Assembly: GCA_017656345.1 (NCBI GenBank)
Contig: JACDNZ010000009.1
Span: 1 to 64,000, forward strand
Reading direction: 5' to 3'
From: Thermosipho sp. (in: thermotogales)
GTDB taxonomy: Bacteria > Thermotogota > Thermotogae > Thermotogales > Fervidobacteriaceae
Length of the DNA stretch: 64,000 nucleotides
Shown here piece by piece: positions 1-7,464 of the stretch. The translations under genes and the position numbers were made by a program. The first letter of the stretch is position 1. Each line of letters starts with the position of its first letter. The notes beneath the pieces were generated by a model. The model did not search any database. It saw nothing but the letters and a program-made list of their open reading frames with translations, and was not told where the DNA came from.

Positions 1-53
1 GCACCTGACTCTTAATCAGGGGGCTGTGGGTTCGAGTCCCACACGGCCCACCA
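1..53 (+). tRNA. tRNA-Lys(CTT), 5' truncated by window edge
   Basis: The sequence holds the anticodon arm (stem CCTGA/TCAGG around loop CTCTTAA, anticodon CTT), the variable loop, the T arm with GGTTCGAGTCC and an encoded CCA at 51-53. The D arm and 5' acceptor strand lie outside the window. The anticodon reads AAG lysine codons. It lies about 20 bases before the infC leader with no terminator between, so tRNA and leader may share a transcript. Confidence 0.92.
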
Positions 54-74
54 ATGTATGTTGTATAATAAGAA

Positions 75-168
75 GTGGAAGCGCCCGCTTCCCACCCTTA
101 GCCTAAGGCGAAAGGGTTAATAAAATCAGCTTTTGTGTACACAATATTGGCGGGCGCATGCTCGCCAA
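75..168 (+). promoter_or_regulatory. infC-rpmI-rplT leader with competing hairpins
   Basis: Three pairings are visible. Hairpin A pairs 75-82 with 87-95 (GTGGAAGC with GCTTCCCAC, one bulged C). Hairpin B pairs ACCCTT (94-99) with AAGGGT (112-117) around an inner GCC/GGC. The third is the terminator stem 147-155/160-168. Bases 81-88 (GCGCCCGC) are also a perfect 8-bp complement of 150-157 (GCGGGCGC), which form most of the terminator's 5' arm. Pairing 81-88 with 150-157 therefore prevents the terminator, while hairpin A hides 81-88 and allows it. This is the logic of the L20-controlled infC leader of Bacillus; that L20 is the ligand here is inferred from the downstream genes. Confidence 0.75.
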
Positions 169-175
169 ATTTTTT
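147..175 (+). terminator. Intrinsic terminator (attenuator) before infC
   Basis: TTGGCGGGC (147-155) pairs with GCTCGCCAA (160-168) through one G-U pair and a GCAT loop. The run TTTTTT follows at 170-175. It lies just upstream of the infC SD, so it can stop transcription before the operon; read-through would need the alternative pairing described for the leader. Confidence 0.8.
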
Positions 176-192
176 ATATATGGGAGGGGAAA

Positions 193-702
193 ATTATCGA
201 TAAAATAATTAAAAATGAGGAAATTAGGGCACCTGAGGTTAGGGTGGTTGATCAAGAGGGTAAACAAATAGGTATTATGCCAACCAATCAGGCACTAGAA
301 CTTGCTTATTCAAAAAAATTAGATCTGATACTGGTAGCTCCAAACGCAAATCCTCCAGTTGCTAAGATTATGGACTATGGAAAATATAAATATGAGCTTG
401 CAAAACGAGAAAAGAAAGCAAAAAAGAATCAAAAAATCATCGAAGTAAAACAGATGAAATTCAGAATTAAAATTGATGAACATGATTATCAAACTAAAGT
501 AAGACATATTAAAAGATTTTTAGAAGATGGGAACAAAGTAAGAGTTGTAATAATGTTTAGAGGACGTGAACTCGCATTTGCTGACAAGGGTAAGGAAATA
601 CTTGAAAGAGTAATAGCTGATTTACAAGATATAGCAACGGTTGAAAAACCACCAAAACTTGAGGGAAGAGATATGTGGATGATGCTAAAACCAAAGAATT
701 AA
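193..702 (+). CDS. infC: Translation initiation factor IF-3, non-AUG start
   Basis: IF-3 binds the 30S subunit, prevents premature 50S joining and checks the start codon and initiator tRNA. The N-terminal domain opens with NEEIRAPEVRVVDQEG, followed by the lysine-rich linker (KREKKAKKNQK) and the C-terminal domain (VKQMKFRIKIDEHDYQTK, VRVVIMFRGRE). About 169 residues is usual. There is no ATG at the family's N-terminus. The SD GGGAGGGG (182-189) is followed in frame by ATT (193) and ATC (196), both at usable distance. A TTG at 133 is also in frame but would place the attenuator inside the gene. AUU/AUC starts are the known autoregulatory signature of infC. First gene of infC-rpmI-rplT. Confidence 0.93.
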   Translation: MIDKIIKNEEIRAPEVRVVDQEGKQIGIMPTNQALELAYSKKLDLILVAPNANPPVAKIMDYGKYKYELAKREKKAKKNQKIIEVKQMKFRIKIDEHDYQTKVRHIKRFLEDGNKVRVVIMFRGRELAFADKGKEILERVIADLQDIATVEKPPKLEGRDMWMMLKPKN

Positions 703-713
703 GGAGGGAAAGC

Positions 714-917
714 ATGGCCAAGAATAAGATGAAGACACACAAAACAGCAGCCAAAAGATTCAAATTAACAAAAACAGGTAAGTTAATGAGAAGACGAGCG
801 TTTGCATGGCACAAAACCGGTAAAAAAAGACGCTCAACTCTCAGAAAATTAAGACTTGAAGTTGAAGTTAAACCTGCAGATAAAAAAAGAATTTTAAGAG
901 TACTCGGAAAAAGATAA
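714..917 (+). CDS. rpmI: 50S ribosomal protein L35
   Basis: A 67-residue, very basic protein starting MAKNKMKTHKTAAKRFK and containing the family signature AFAWHKTGKKRR. L35 is a late-assembling protein of the large subunit that contacts 23S rRNA. The start is the ATG at 714 after AAGGAGGGAA; an in-frame TTG at 675 would overlap infC and adds a non-homologous extension. It lies 11 bases after the infC stop, in the conserved infC-rpmI-rplT order. Confidence 0.96.
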   Translation: MAKNKMKTHKTAAKRFKLTKTGKLMRRRAFAWHKTGKKRRSTLRKLRLEVEVKPADKKRILRVLGKR

Positions 918-937
918 GAAGGAAGGGAGGAATCTAA

Positions 938-1294
938 ATGCGCGTAAAAAACGCAGTCAACGCAAAGAAAAAAAGAAAAAAGATTTTGAAAGCAGTTAAG
1001 GGATACAGAGGTGCTTTAAGCAGAAGATATAGACTAGCAAAGCAAGCTTACATAAAAGCTAAAAAACATGCATACGTTGGCAGAAAATTAAAGAAGAGAA
1101 ATTTCAGAAAATTATGGATTACTAGAATAAATATTGCTGCAAGAAATGAAGGTTTAAAATATAATGAGTTAATTCATGGTTTAAAACTTGCAGGTATTTC
1201 AATTAACAGGAAGATGCTCGCTGAACTAGCAGTTAATGATCCCGAATCATTCAAAGAATACGTAAATATAGCCAAAGAAGCTATAAGCAAATAA
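938..1294 (+). CDS. rplT: 50S ribosomal protein L20
   Basis: 118 residues, the usual length. The basic N-terminal tail (MRVKNAVNAKKKRKKILKA) and YRGALSRRYRLAKQA are typical, as is the globular C-terminal half with LWITRINIAARNEGLKYNEL. L20 organises 23S rRNA early in 50S assembly and in several bacteria represses its own operon by binding a leader RNA; the structured leader at 75-168 is the likely target. The SD is GGAAGGGAGG. No terminator follows it before the rpsB leader. Confidence 0.97.
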   Translation: MRVKNAVNAKKKRKKILKAVKGYRGALSRRYRLAKQAYIKAKKHAYVGRKLKKRNFRKLWITRINIAARNEGLKYNELIHGLKLAGISINRKMLAELAVNDPESFKEYVNIAKEAISK

Positions 1295-1304
1295 AAAGAA
1301 CTCA

Positions 1305-1362
1305 CACTCCTGGATTCCAACCTCGGTGCCTATTAAAAGGTCGGTTGGGTTAGAAAGGAGTG
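1305..1362 (+). promoter_or_regulatory. Structured rpsB leader, probable S2 autoregulatory RNA
   Basis: Between rplT and rpsB lies a nested hairpin. The outer stem is CACTCC (1305-1310) with GGAGTG (1357-1362). The inner stem is CCAACC (1317-1322) with GGTTGG (1343-1348), with an apical CCT/AGG pairing. The internal loop holds GGATT on one side and GTTAGAAA on the other. No U-tract follows, so it does not look like a terminator. Ribosomal-protein leaders that bind S2 are known in other bacteria; assignment here rests on position and structure. Confidence 0.55.
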
Positions 1363-1393
1363 GAGGTTCAAACCAAATAGGAGGTGTGTATTT

Positions 1394-2167
1394 GTGCCAG
1401 TTGTATCAATGAAACAACTTTTAGAAGCAGGGGTACACTTTGGACATAGGACACAAAGATGGAATCCCAAAATGAAAGAATATATCTTTGGAGCAAGAAA
1501 GGGAATTTATATCATCGACTTGCAAAAAACCTCAAAATTATTAGATGAAGCTTATAACTTTGTTAGAGAAAAAGCCGCAGAAGGTGGAACAATTCTTTTT
1601 GTTGGAACCAAAAAACAAGCTCAACAAGTTATAAAGCAAGAAGCTGAAAGATGCGGAGCTTTTTATGTAAATCATAGATGGCTCGGTGGATTATTGACAA
1701 ATTTCAAAACCATCAGGCAAAGAATTGATAAATTAATTGAACTTGAAGAAATGGAAGCAAATGGAGAATTAGAAAACCTTCCAAAAAAAGAACAAAGTAG
1801 ATTAAAAAGAATTTTGGAAAAACTTAGAAAAAACCTAGGCGGCTTGAAAAACATGGATAGAATTCCTGATGTTATTTATATTGTTGACCCAAAAAAGGAA
1901 AGAAACGCTATTTACGAAGCTAACCTTTTAAAAATTCCAACTGTTGGTATCGTAGATACTAACTGTGATCCAGATGAAATTGATTATATCATTCCAGGAA
2001 ATGATGATGCAATCAGAGCTATCCAACTTATTACTTCTAAAATTGCCGATGCATACTTAGAAGGAAAAGAAGGGGTTGCTTTTGCTGAAACCGAACAAGA
2101 AAGTTCTGAAGAAAAGAATGAAGAAGAACTTTTTGAAATTGAAGATACAGAAGAGGAAGAAATTTAA
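1394..2167 (+). CDS. rpsB: 30S ribosomal protein S2
   Basis: 257 residues. Family signatures are [19 protein letters not shown] at the N-terminus, [44 protein letters not shown], and the nucleotide-domain-like [11 protein letters not shown]. The coiled-coil insertion between about residues 105 and 155 is present. The C-terminus is an acidic Glu-rich tail. The start is GTG after AGGAGGTG (1379-1386). Unlike many bacteria, no tsf gene follows; the next gene is tmk beyond a terminator. Confidence 0.97.
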   Translation: MPVVSMKQLLEAGVHFGHRTQRWNPKMKEYIFGARKGIYIIDLQKTSKLLDEAYNFVREKAAEGGTILFVGTKKQAQQVIKQEAERCGAFYVNHRWLGGLLTNFKTIRQRIDKLIELEEMEANGELENLPKKEQSRLKRILEKLRKNLGGLKNMDRIPDVIYIVDPKKERNAIYEANLLKIPTVGIVDTNCDPDEIDYIIPGNDDAIRAIQLITSKIADAYLEGKEGVAFAETEQESSEEKNEEELFEIEDTEEEEI

Positions 2168-2170
2168 TAT

Positions 2171-2195
2171 ATGCCCCCTTTCGGGGGCATTTTTT
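2171..2195 (+). terminator. Intrinsic terminator after rpsB
   Basis: ATGCCCCC (2171-2178) pairs with GGGGGCAT (2183-2190) around TTTC, followed by six T (2190-2195). The tmk start is only 14 bases further on, so tmk depends on read-through or on a promoter inside rpsB. Confidence 0.9.
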
Positions 2196-2208
2196 GGGGG
2201 TATTTTTA

Positions 2209-2808
2209 ATGTTCATAGCATTTGAAGGTTTAGATGGTTGCGGAAAAAGCACACAATTGGATTTGTTATTTCAATATTTAAAAACTGCTGGTAAAAAGGT
2301 TATAAAAGTTCGTGAACCAGGTAGTACAGAAATTGGTGAGAAAATCAGAGCAATCCTACTTGATAGAAATTTAAATATAAATGAAAGAACGGAACTTCTT
2401 CTTTTTCTTGCTTCCAGAGCTCAATTAGTAGAGGAAATTATAAAACCGGCATTAAATGAAGGTTATTTTGTGCTTGTTGATAGGTTTGCAGATTCAAGCG
2501 TTGCTTATCAGGGTGGTGCAAGAAATTTAGGAATAGAAAATGTGGAATTTTTAAACACTTTCGCAACAAATAATATCTTCCCAGATCTGGTTTTTTTTAT
2601 TGACATACCTGTTGAAATTGCATTAAAGAGAATTAGCAAGAAAAATAAAGATAGATTAGAAAACGAAGGAAAAGCTTTCCTTGAAAAAGTAAGGAATAGT
2701 TATTTATATCTGTCAAACAAAAGAGAAAATTTTATTACAATTAACGGTGAAAAAACAGTTGAAGAAATTTTTGAAGAAATAAAATCTCACATTCAAAAAT
2801 TTATTTAA
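2209..2808 (+). CDS. tmk: Thymidylate kinase
   Basis: Phosphorylates dTMP to dTDP for DNA synthesis. Residues 6-15 form the P-loop EGLDGCGKST; REPGSTEIGEKIR and DRFADSSVAYQGGAR form the dTMP-binding and DR motifs; the LID region RISKKNKDRLE follows. 199 residues is normal. The ATG at 2209 gives the canonical MFIAFEGLDG start; an in-frame TTG at 2194 lies inside the rpsB terminator and is rejected. The SD is poor (a G run in the terminator tail), which suggests low or coupled translation. Confidence 0.95.
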   Translation: MFIAFEGLDGCGKSTQLDLLFQYLKTAGKKVIKVREPGSTEIGEKIRAILLDRNLNINERTELLLFLASRAQLVEEIIKPALNEGYFVLVDRFADSSVAYQGGARNLGIENVEFLNTFATNNIFPDLVFFIDIPVEIALKRISKKNKDRLENEGKAFLEKVRNSYLYLSNKRENFITINGEKTVEEIFEEIKSHIQKFI

Positions 2809-2816
2809 GTGCTTAT

Positions 2817-4214
2817 TTACATTATATCTAAATAATATTTTATAAAGTACCCATCTTTTTCTTCCCAAAAAATTAGTTTTGAATCTATTTTTATTCCAAG
2901 GAATTTATAAATGAAATCTCCCAAATCCAGGAATATTTTAATATTATACCTTCTTTCTCTATCAAGATAGTTATATGCAGCCAAATCTGTTAATCTTTGA
3001 AGTTTTGCTTTTTTAGCATAGGTTTCTCTTTCGATATTGCTTACCACAAAAAATTGTTCGAATTTATAGAAGTACACTTTATAATCATCAGTAACGTCTA
3101 TAATCCATTGATCTTCTGTATCATCATATCTACCCGAATATTTTTCTATGGTTTTTTCAATATTTTCAAGACCATCAGAAAGTTTGAATAAAAAAGCAAC
3201 TGATAAATTTGGAGATTCGTCTATATCACCAACCACGTAAAATGTAGATGTTGCGTTCTCCAAAATCGAAGATGTTAAATCGTACAATTTCTCCAAACTT
3301 GTACTATCAAGTGTAACAGTCCATTGTTGTAAAAACTTTATTACACTCAAGCTATCATCTATACTTATCCCCGCAAAATAATTTCCTAACACAGGGATTT
3401 TTTCCATTAAATCTTCTGTATATTTTGTTTTCGGTTCTTCTTTATTTGTTTTTTGAACAACATTAATTCTTATAACGGAATTTTCAATTCTTCCGTAAAA
3501 TTTTATATACTCCGTCTCAACATCGTTATTACTCACTTCTATTGGGAAATTAAGTTTTATAGCATCCCCTTTCGAATAACCTGAAATCCAGTATCTTTCA
3601 TCAAAATCTTTTATAAGTTCCTTATTCTTCGCTGCAAACTGAAAATCTGGAGACGTATACACACTTAAAATGTATTCCAAAGCATTCTTACTCCCGGCCA
3701 TTATCAAATAATTATCTTGACTTTTTGAAAAGATTGAATCGCCAATAACATAAATTTCTCCTTCTGTCTTTAAAGGATATCCTATTAGTTTTGACATGTA
3801 TTCAATTACTTTTTTGGGATTGTCTGTTCGAAAAATTAACGCTGAATCTTTCGAAAGAGTTTTTAAAATGTCTATGTAATAATTAACATCAAATGAAATT
3901 AAATTTTCAACTGACAATTCAATCCCCTTAGCCAAAAACAATACATCACTAGCGAGAGCCGAAAGGAAAATATTTCTATCTGTACCATAATTATAATCAA
4001 TATCTTCTAAATATCTTAAAAAATAAGATTCAAACGAGAGGCCTTCTTCGTTAAAAACAAACTTAGCGAACGGTACTTTTTTAAGTTTACCGTACCATTC
4101 CCCATTATTATTAAATCTGATAAAAATATCATAATCATATGGCACAAAATTCAAAATATTGGAAAAACTAAGAACTAAAACCAGCAAGAACAAAATCACT
4201 GCTACTCTTTTCAA
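2817..4214 (-). CDS. Secreted envelope protein of FVPxDY family
   Basis: 465 residues of unknown function. A hydrophobic N-terminal segment with signal-peptide character (LFLLVLVLSFS) is followed by NILNFVPYDYDIFIRF. The same opening (NALKFVPKDYEYMLYI) occurs in the protein at 16682-17881, so the two are paralogues; both loosely resemble DUF3352-type extracytoplasmic proteins. The body is acidic and aromatic with few cysteines, as expected of a periplasmic or toga protein. The start is most likely TTG at 4214: the tlyA stop and this start overlap as TTGA and the SD GGGAGGAG sits 5 bases upstream. The ATG at 4229 would lie within that SD. Last gene of the truA-tlyA run. Confidence 0.7.
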   Translation of the reverse strand: MKRVAVILFLLVLVLSFSNILNFVPYDYDIFIRFNNNGEWYGKLKKVPFAKFVFNEEGLSFESYFLRYLEDIDYNYGTDRNIFLSALASDVLFLAKGIELSVENLISFDVNYYIDILKTLSKDSALIFRTDNPKKVIEYMSKLIGYPLKTEGEIYVIGDSIFSKSQDNYLIMAGSKNALEYILSVYTSPDFQFAAKNKELIKDFDERYWISGYSKGDAIKLNFPIEVSNNDVETEYIKFYGRIENSVIRINVVQKTNKEEPKTKYTEDLMEKIPVLGNYFAGISIDDSLSVIKFLQQWTVTLDSTSLEKLYDLTSSILENATSTFYVVGDIDESPNLSVAFLFKLSDGLENIEKTIEKYSGRYDDTEDQWIIDVTDDYKVYFYKFEQFFVVSNIERETYAKKAKLQRLTDLAAYNYLDRERRYNIKIFLDLGDFIYKFLGIKIDSKLIFWEEKDGYFIKYYLDIM

Positions 4215-5008
4215 GACAACTCCTCCCATGCTTTATTCACTATTTTTTCAATATCCTCATGGGAAATAATTTTATTACATTTTTGATTCACCAATTCCAA
4301 AAAAAATTCAATATTCCCATCAGTACCTTTTATCTTTGAATAATCTAAATTGTTTGGATACAATCCAAATTCAGATGCATTTTCAATTATATCACATAAA
4401 ACTTCCTTGTGAATTTCCTTTGATCTTACTATTCCACCTTTCCCTACTTTATCCCTGCCTGCTTCGAATTGAGGTTTTACTAAAACTATTGCTTTTCCAT
4501 CTTCCTTTAATATTTTCTTTATCGTAGGGAAAATTTTTTTCAATGATATAAACGAAACATCACACACCACTAAATCTACTTTTTCATTCAATTCTAAAGT
4601 TCTTGCGTTCATTCTTTCCATAACAATTACTTTTGGATTATTCCTAATTTTCCAGTGTAATTGTCCATACCCCACATCAACACAGTAAACCTTTTTTACA
4701 TCATTTTGCAATAAAAAATCAGTAAATCCACCTGTCGATGAACCGATGTCACAAGCAACTTTATCCTTAATTTCAAATCTAAAACTTTCCCATGCTCCTT
4801 CTATTTTATAACCACCTCTGCTTACATATTTCTCTTGCTCTTTTATTCTAATATCTATATTTTCACCAAAAAGTTTTCCTGGTTTATCAACCATCTCGTT
4901 ATTAACAATAACTTTTCCGCTCATTATTAACCTTTTTGCCTTTTCTCTACTTTCAACTAATCCTTTCTCCACAAGAATTAAATCCAATCTTTTCTTTTTA
5001 CTACTCAT
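4211..5008 (-). CDS. tlyA: TlyA-family rRNA 2'-O-methyltransferase
   Basis: 265 residues. An N-terminal S4 RNA-binding domain (RLDLILVEKGLVESREKAK, about residues 6-65) is followed by an FtsJ-like Rossmann methyltransferase with the SAM motif CDIGSSTGGFTDFLL, then CVDVGYGQLHWKIR and the conserved VCDVSFISLKKI. The family methylates ribose of cytidines in 16S and/or 23S rRNA at the subunit interface; which sites are modified here cannot be told. It lies 13 bases after truA and overlaps the next gene by 4 bases, so it is part of an RNA-modification transcript. The SD is weak (GAGAGT). Confidence 0.92.
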   Translation of the reverse strand: MSSKKKRLDLILVEKGLVESREKAKRLIMSGKVIVNNEMVDKPGKLFGENIDIRIKEQEKYVSRGGYKIEGAWESFRFEIKDKVACDIGSSTGGFTDFLLQNDVKKVYCVDVGYGQLHWKIRNNPKVIVMERMNARTLELNEKVDLVVCDVSFISLKKIFPTIKKILKEDGKAIVLVKPQFEAGRDKVGKGGIVRSKEIHKEVLCDIIENASEFGLYPNNLDYSKIKGTDGNIEFFLELVNQKCNKIISHEDIEKIVNKAWEELS

Positions 5009-5021
5009 ACTCTCACAATCC

Positions 5022-5756
5022 TTAAAATATTACTTTATACAAATAAAGCCCGTGCGGAGGTGCTGTACCGGCAGCCTCCTGTCTTGAACGTAACTCTAAA
5101 ACTTCTTTCATCTTTTCTGGTGGCCATTGCTCGAGACCAACCTTTACAAGTGAACCGACGATATTTCTAACCATGCTTCTCAAAAAAGAGATACCTTCTA
5201 CCCGTATTAAAATCAAATGTGATTTTAATTTAATAATCCTTATTCTATAAATAGTCCTAACAGGATTTTTTTTATCATTACCTTTTTTAAAAGAACTAAA
5301 ATCGTGTTCACCTTCTAGAAACCTGGCAGCAATTCTCATTTTTTCAACATTTAGATTATATTTAAAATGCCACACATAATTTCTTAAAAACACATCCTTT
5401 TCTTCAACTCTAATAAAATAGTGATAAATTCTTTTTTTAGCATCAAATCTGGGGTTAAAGTTCTTATCCACTTCCCATGCTTTTTTTACATATATATCAT
5501 GTGGTAAATTAGCATTTAAAGCATTTTTTATGTCTCTTGAAGTCAATCTATCTATTGGACAATTAAATGCGGCTACCTGTCCGTTAGCATGAACACCTGC
5601 ATCAGTTCTTCCAGCAGCTTGCGTAAAAATTCGCACTTTAAAAATTTTTTCTAAAGCATTTTCTAATTCCCCTTGAACAGTTCTAACATTTGGTTGTCCT
5701 TGATAACCAAAAAAATTTGTCCCATCATATGAAAATTCTATAGCAAATCTTTTCAT
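5022..5756 (-). CDS. truA: tRNA pseudouridine(38-40) synthase TruA
   Basis: 244 residues. The catalytic aspartate lies in AAGRTDAGVHANGQV; other family features are FSYDGTNFFGYQGQP at the N-terminus, FDAKKRIYHYFI, and the C-terminal FLRSMVRNIVGSLVKVG. It isomerises uridines in the tRNA anticodon stem-loop. The ATG overlaps the end of the upstream GGDEF gene by 4 bases, with SD GGAGGACA, indicating translational coupling. Confidence 0.95.
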   Translation of the reverse strand: MKRFAIEFSYDGTNFFGYQGQPNVRTVQGELENALEKIFKVRIFTQAAGRTDAGVHANGQVAAFNCPIDRLTSRDIKNALNANLPHDIYVKKAWEVDKNFNPRFDAKKRIYHYFIRVEEKDVFLRNYVWHFKYNLNVEKMRIAARFLEGEHDFSSFKKGNDKKNPVRTIYRIRIIKLKSHLILIRVEGISFLRSMVRNIVGSLVKVGLEQWPPEKMKEVLELRSRQEAAGTAPPHGLYLYKVIF

Positions 5757-7372
5757 AAAACCATTGTCCTCCCACCTCCAGATTTTTTTGCAACAATAAG
5801 AGCATTTTTTGATTCTCTTAAAAGTTCTTGTAAAGATTTTTCCCTTTCTTCTGAATAAGAAATCCCAACACTTAACGTAACCTCAGGAAACTTTTGTTTA
5901 ACATCTTCTCTCATTCTGTCTAGATAATTGATTGCACTCATTTTTGAAATATTAGAAAATAGAAAAATAAATTCTTCGCCTGTTAATTTATAAAAGACAG
6001 ATATACTCGAAAATTTTTCATAAAAATATTTTTCTATGTAATCTGATATTGTTTCGGCATATTCTGGACCTTTCTCAAAATTTATTTTGTCGAAATTATC
6101 TATATCTACCCGAACTAAAACACTACTATACGAACTTTCGATAATATTCTCACATAATCTTATAAATTCCGGGAACGAGATGTTCTTTAAATAAACATTC
6201 TGATCACTTATCCAGTATTTTAAATATGGTGTCTTCTTCAAAAATTCATATACGATCCATGAAACAAATCTTAAAAACTTCAAATCATGTGAAGTTGGTC
6301 TCAACCCAGATTTTGGTACATCAAAACTTATATATCCTATAATATTAGACTGTTCATCTTCAATTGGCACCAAAAGCAAATCTTCTGGCTGCCAAGCATT
6401 TTCATATTCAAATCTATTTCTCTCAGGTATCAAAAAAATTAGACTAGAATCGAAAAGAGTTACACCGTTTGGAATAAAATATACCTCATCGACATTGAAT
6501 CTTTTATTAAAATATTTAATAACATCTGACATCTTCGGTGGATTTTTCGCAGCTCTCTTAAAATCTTCCTCGCGCAATCCATGGTGCGCAACTCGTACAA
6601 CTCTATCAGAACTTTTGTCAAAAAGACTCATTAAAGCAACGTTAAACCCAGAAACTTTACAAATAGTCTTCATCAATTCTTTTAAATTTTCGTTTACATC
6701 TTTTTTATCACTATAGATTATTTTTCTCAACTCCAGCAAATTTTCATGTTCATTTTTTAAATTTTCATATTCAATCTTTTCAATCAAAGTAACATTGTAA
6801 TGCTTTATATATTCTATCATCACATAAGAAACTAGACTATATTCTAAAAACAAAAAAATCAAATTTGAAACTTTTATTTCAGGAAAGATATATGCAAAAG
6901 ATATTACAATCGACAAAGTTAAAGTCAAAATTGCACTTAAGAAAAATGGTTTTAGTTCCTTTTTTATTTCCAAAGGACTAAAAAAATAGTTCATTACTAA
7001 ATTCAAACACAAAGCTCCAAAAACAAAAGTGGGAATTTTTAAAAAATCAATTGGCATTAAGTAATATAAAAAAGTTCCAAAAGAATACATCAAATACGAA
7101 AAAGCCGCTCTAATAATCCTATTCCTTTTTGAAAAAACTAAATAAACCAAAGCAATTACAACGGTAACCGTTTCTGGCGTTAAAAACAACAAAAAAGGTA
7201 TAAATACCATTACTTCCGAAATAAATAGATATCTTTGTATTTTTAAATTCAAACTTAAAGCAAGAAAAAGCCCAACAACAAACAATCCCAGAAATACTGG
7301 TTCTGTAGTGAAAATAAAATCTTTAAATGTTAGAAAATATGTCCCAAGTAAAATCGATAAAGTCAAATACAA
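5753..7372 (-). CDS. Membrane GAF-like/degenerate GGDEF signalling protein
   Basis: 539 residues from the first usual start (TTG). Six or seven hydrophobic helices occupy about residues 1-190, then a short coiled coil (ENLKNEHENLLELRK), a GAF-like sensor region (about 220-370) and a GGDEF fold. The signature loop is LTGEEF instead of GGDEF/GGEEF and there is no RxxD inhibitory site five residues upstream. Catalysis is therefore doubtful; it may bind GTP or act by protein contact. VRVDIDNFDKIN retains the metal-binding aspartate. The TTG is 19 bases from the only good SD (GGGGTGA, 7398-7392), whereas an in-frame AUA at 7387-7385 has normal spacing, so the protein may be five residues longer. 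Confidence 0.72.
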   Translation of the reverse strand: MYLTLSILLGTYFLTFKDFIFTTEPVFLGLFVVGLFLALSLNLKIQRYLFISEVMVFIPFLLFLTPETVTVVIALVYLVFSKRNRIIRAAFSYLMYSFGTFLYYLMPIDFLKIPTFVFGALCLNLVMNYFFSPLEIKKELKPFFLSAILTLTLSIVISFAYIFPEIKVSNLIFLFLEYSLVSYVMIEYIKHYNVTLIEKIEYENLKNEHENLLELRKIIYSDKKDVNENLKELMKTICKVSGFNVALMSLFDKSSDRVVRVAHHGLREEDFKRAAKNPPKMSDVIKYFNKRFNVDEVYFIPNGVTLFDSSLIFLIPERNRFEYENAWQPEDLLLVPIEDEQSNIIGYISFDVPKSGLRPTSHDLKFLRFVSWIVYEFLKKTPYLKYWISDQNVYLKNISFPEFIRLCENIIESSYSSVLVRVDIDNFDKINFEKGPEYAETISDYIEKYFYEKFSSISVFYKLTGEEFIFLFSNISKMSAINYLDRMREDVKQKFPEVTLSVGISYSEEREKSLQELLRESKNALIVAKKSGGGRTMVL

Positions 7373-7420
7373 TATTTGTTTCTTTATAAAATCACCCCGT
7401 GAGCTTTTTTAGCTATTAAT

Positions 7421-7451
7421 ATTGTATCATCTCAAAGTATTTTTTGTTCAA
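7421..7451 (-). promoter_or_regulatory. Possible promoter for GGDEF-truA-tlyA transcript
   Basis: On the minus strand TTGAAC (7451-7446) and TACAAT (7426-7421) are separated by 19 bases, slightly longer than optimal. It lies in the 92-base gap between the DUF4129 gene and the GGDEF gene. Confidence 0.35.
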
Positions 7452-7464
7452 CCTTTTAGAAACC

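Noticed and set aside
133-192. TTG start for infC giving a 20-residue N-terminal extension
   Set aside because: The extension covers the attenuator hairpin, has no SD and is foreign to IF-3 N-termini; the SD at 182-189 serves ATT/ATC at 193/196.
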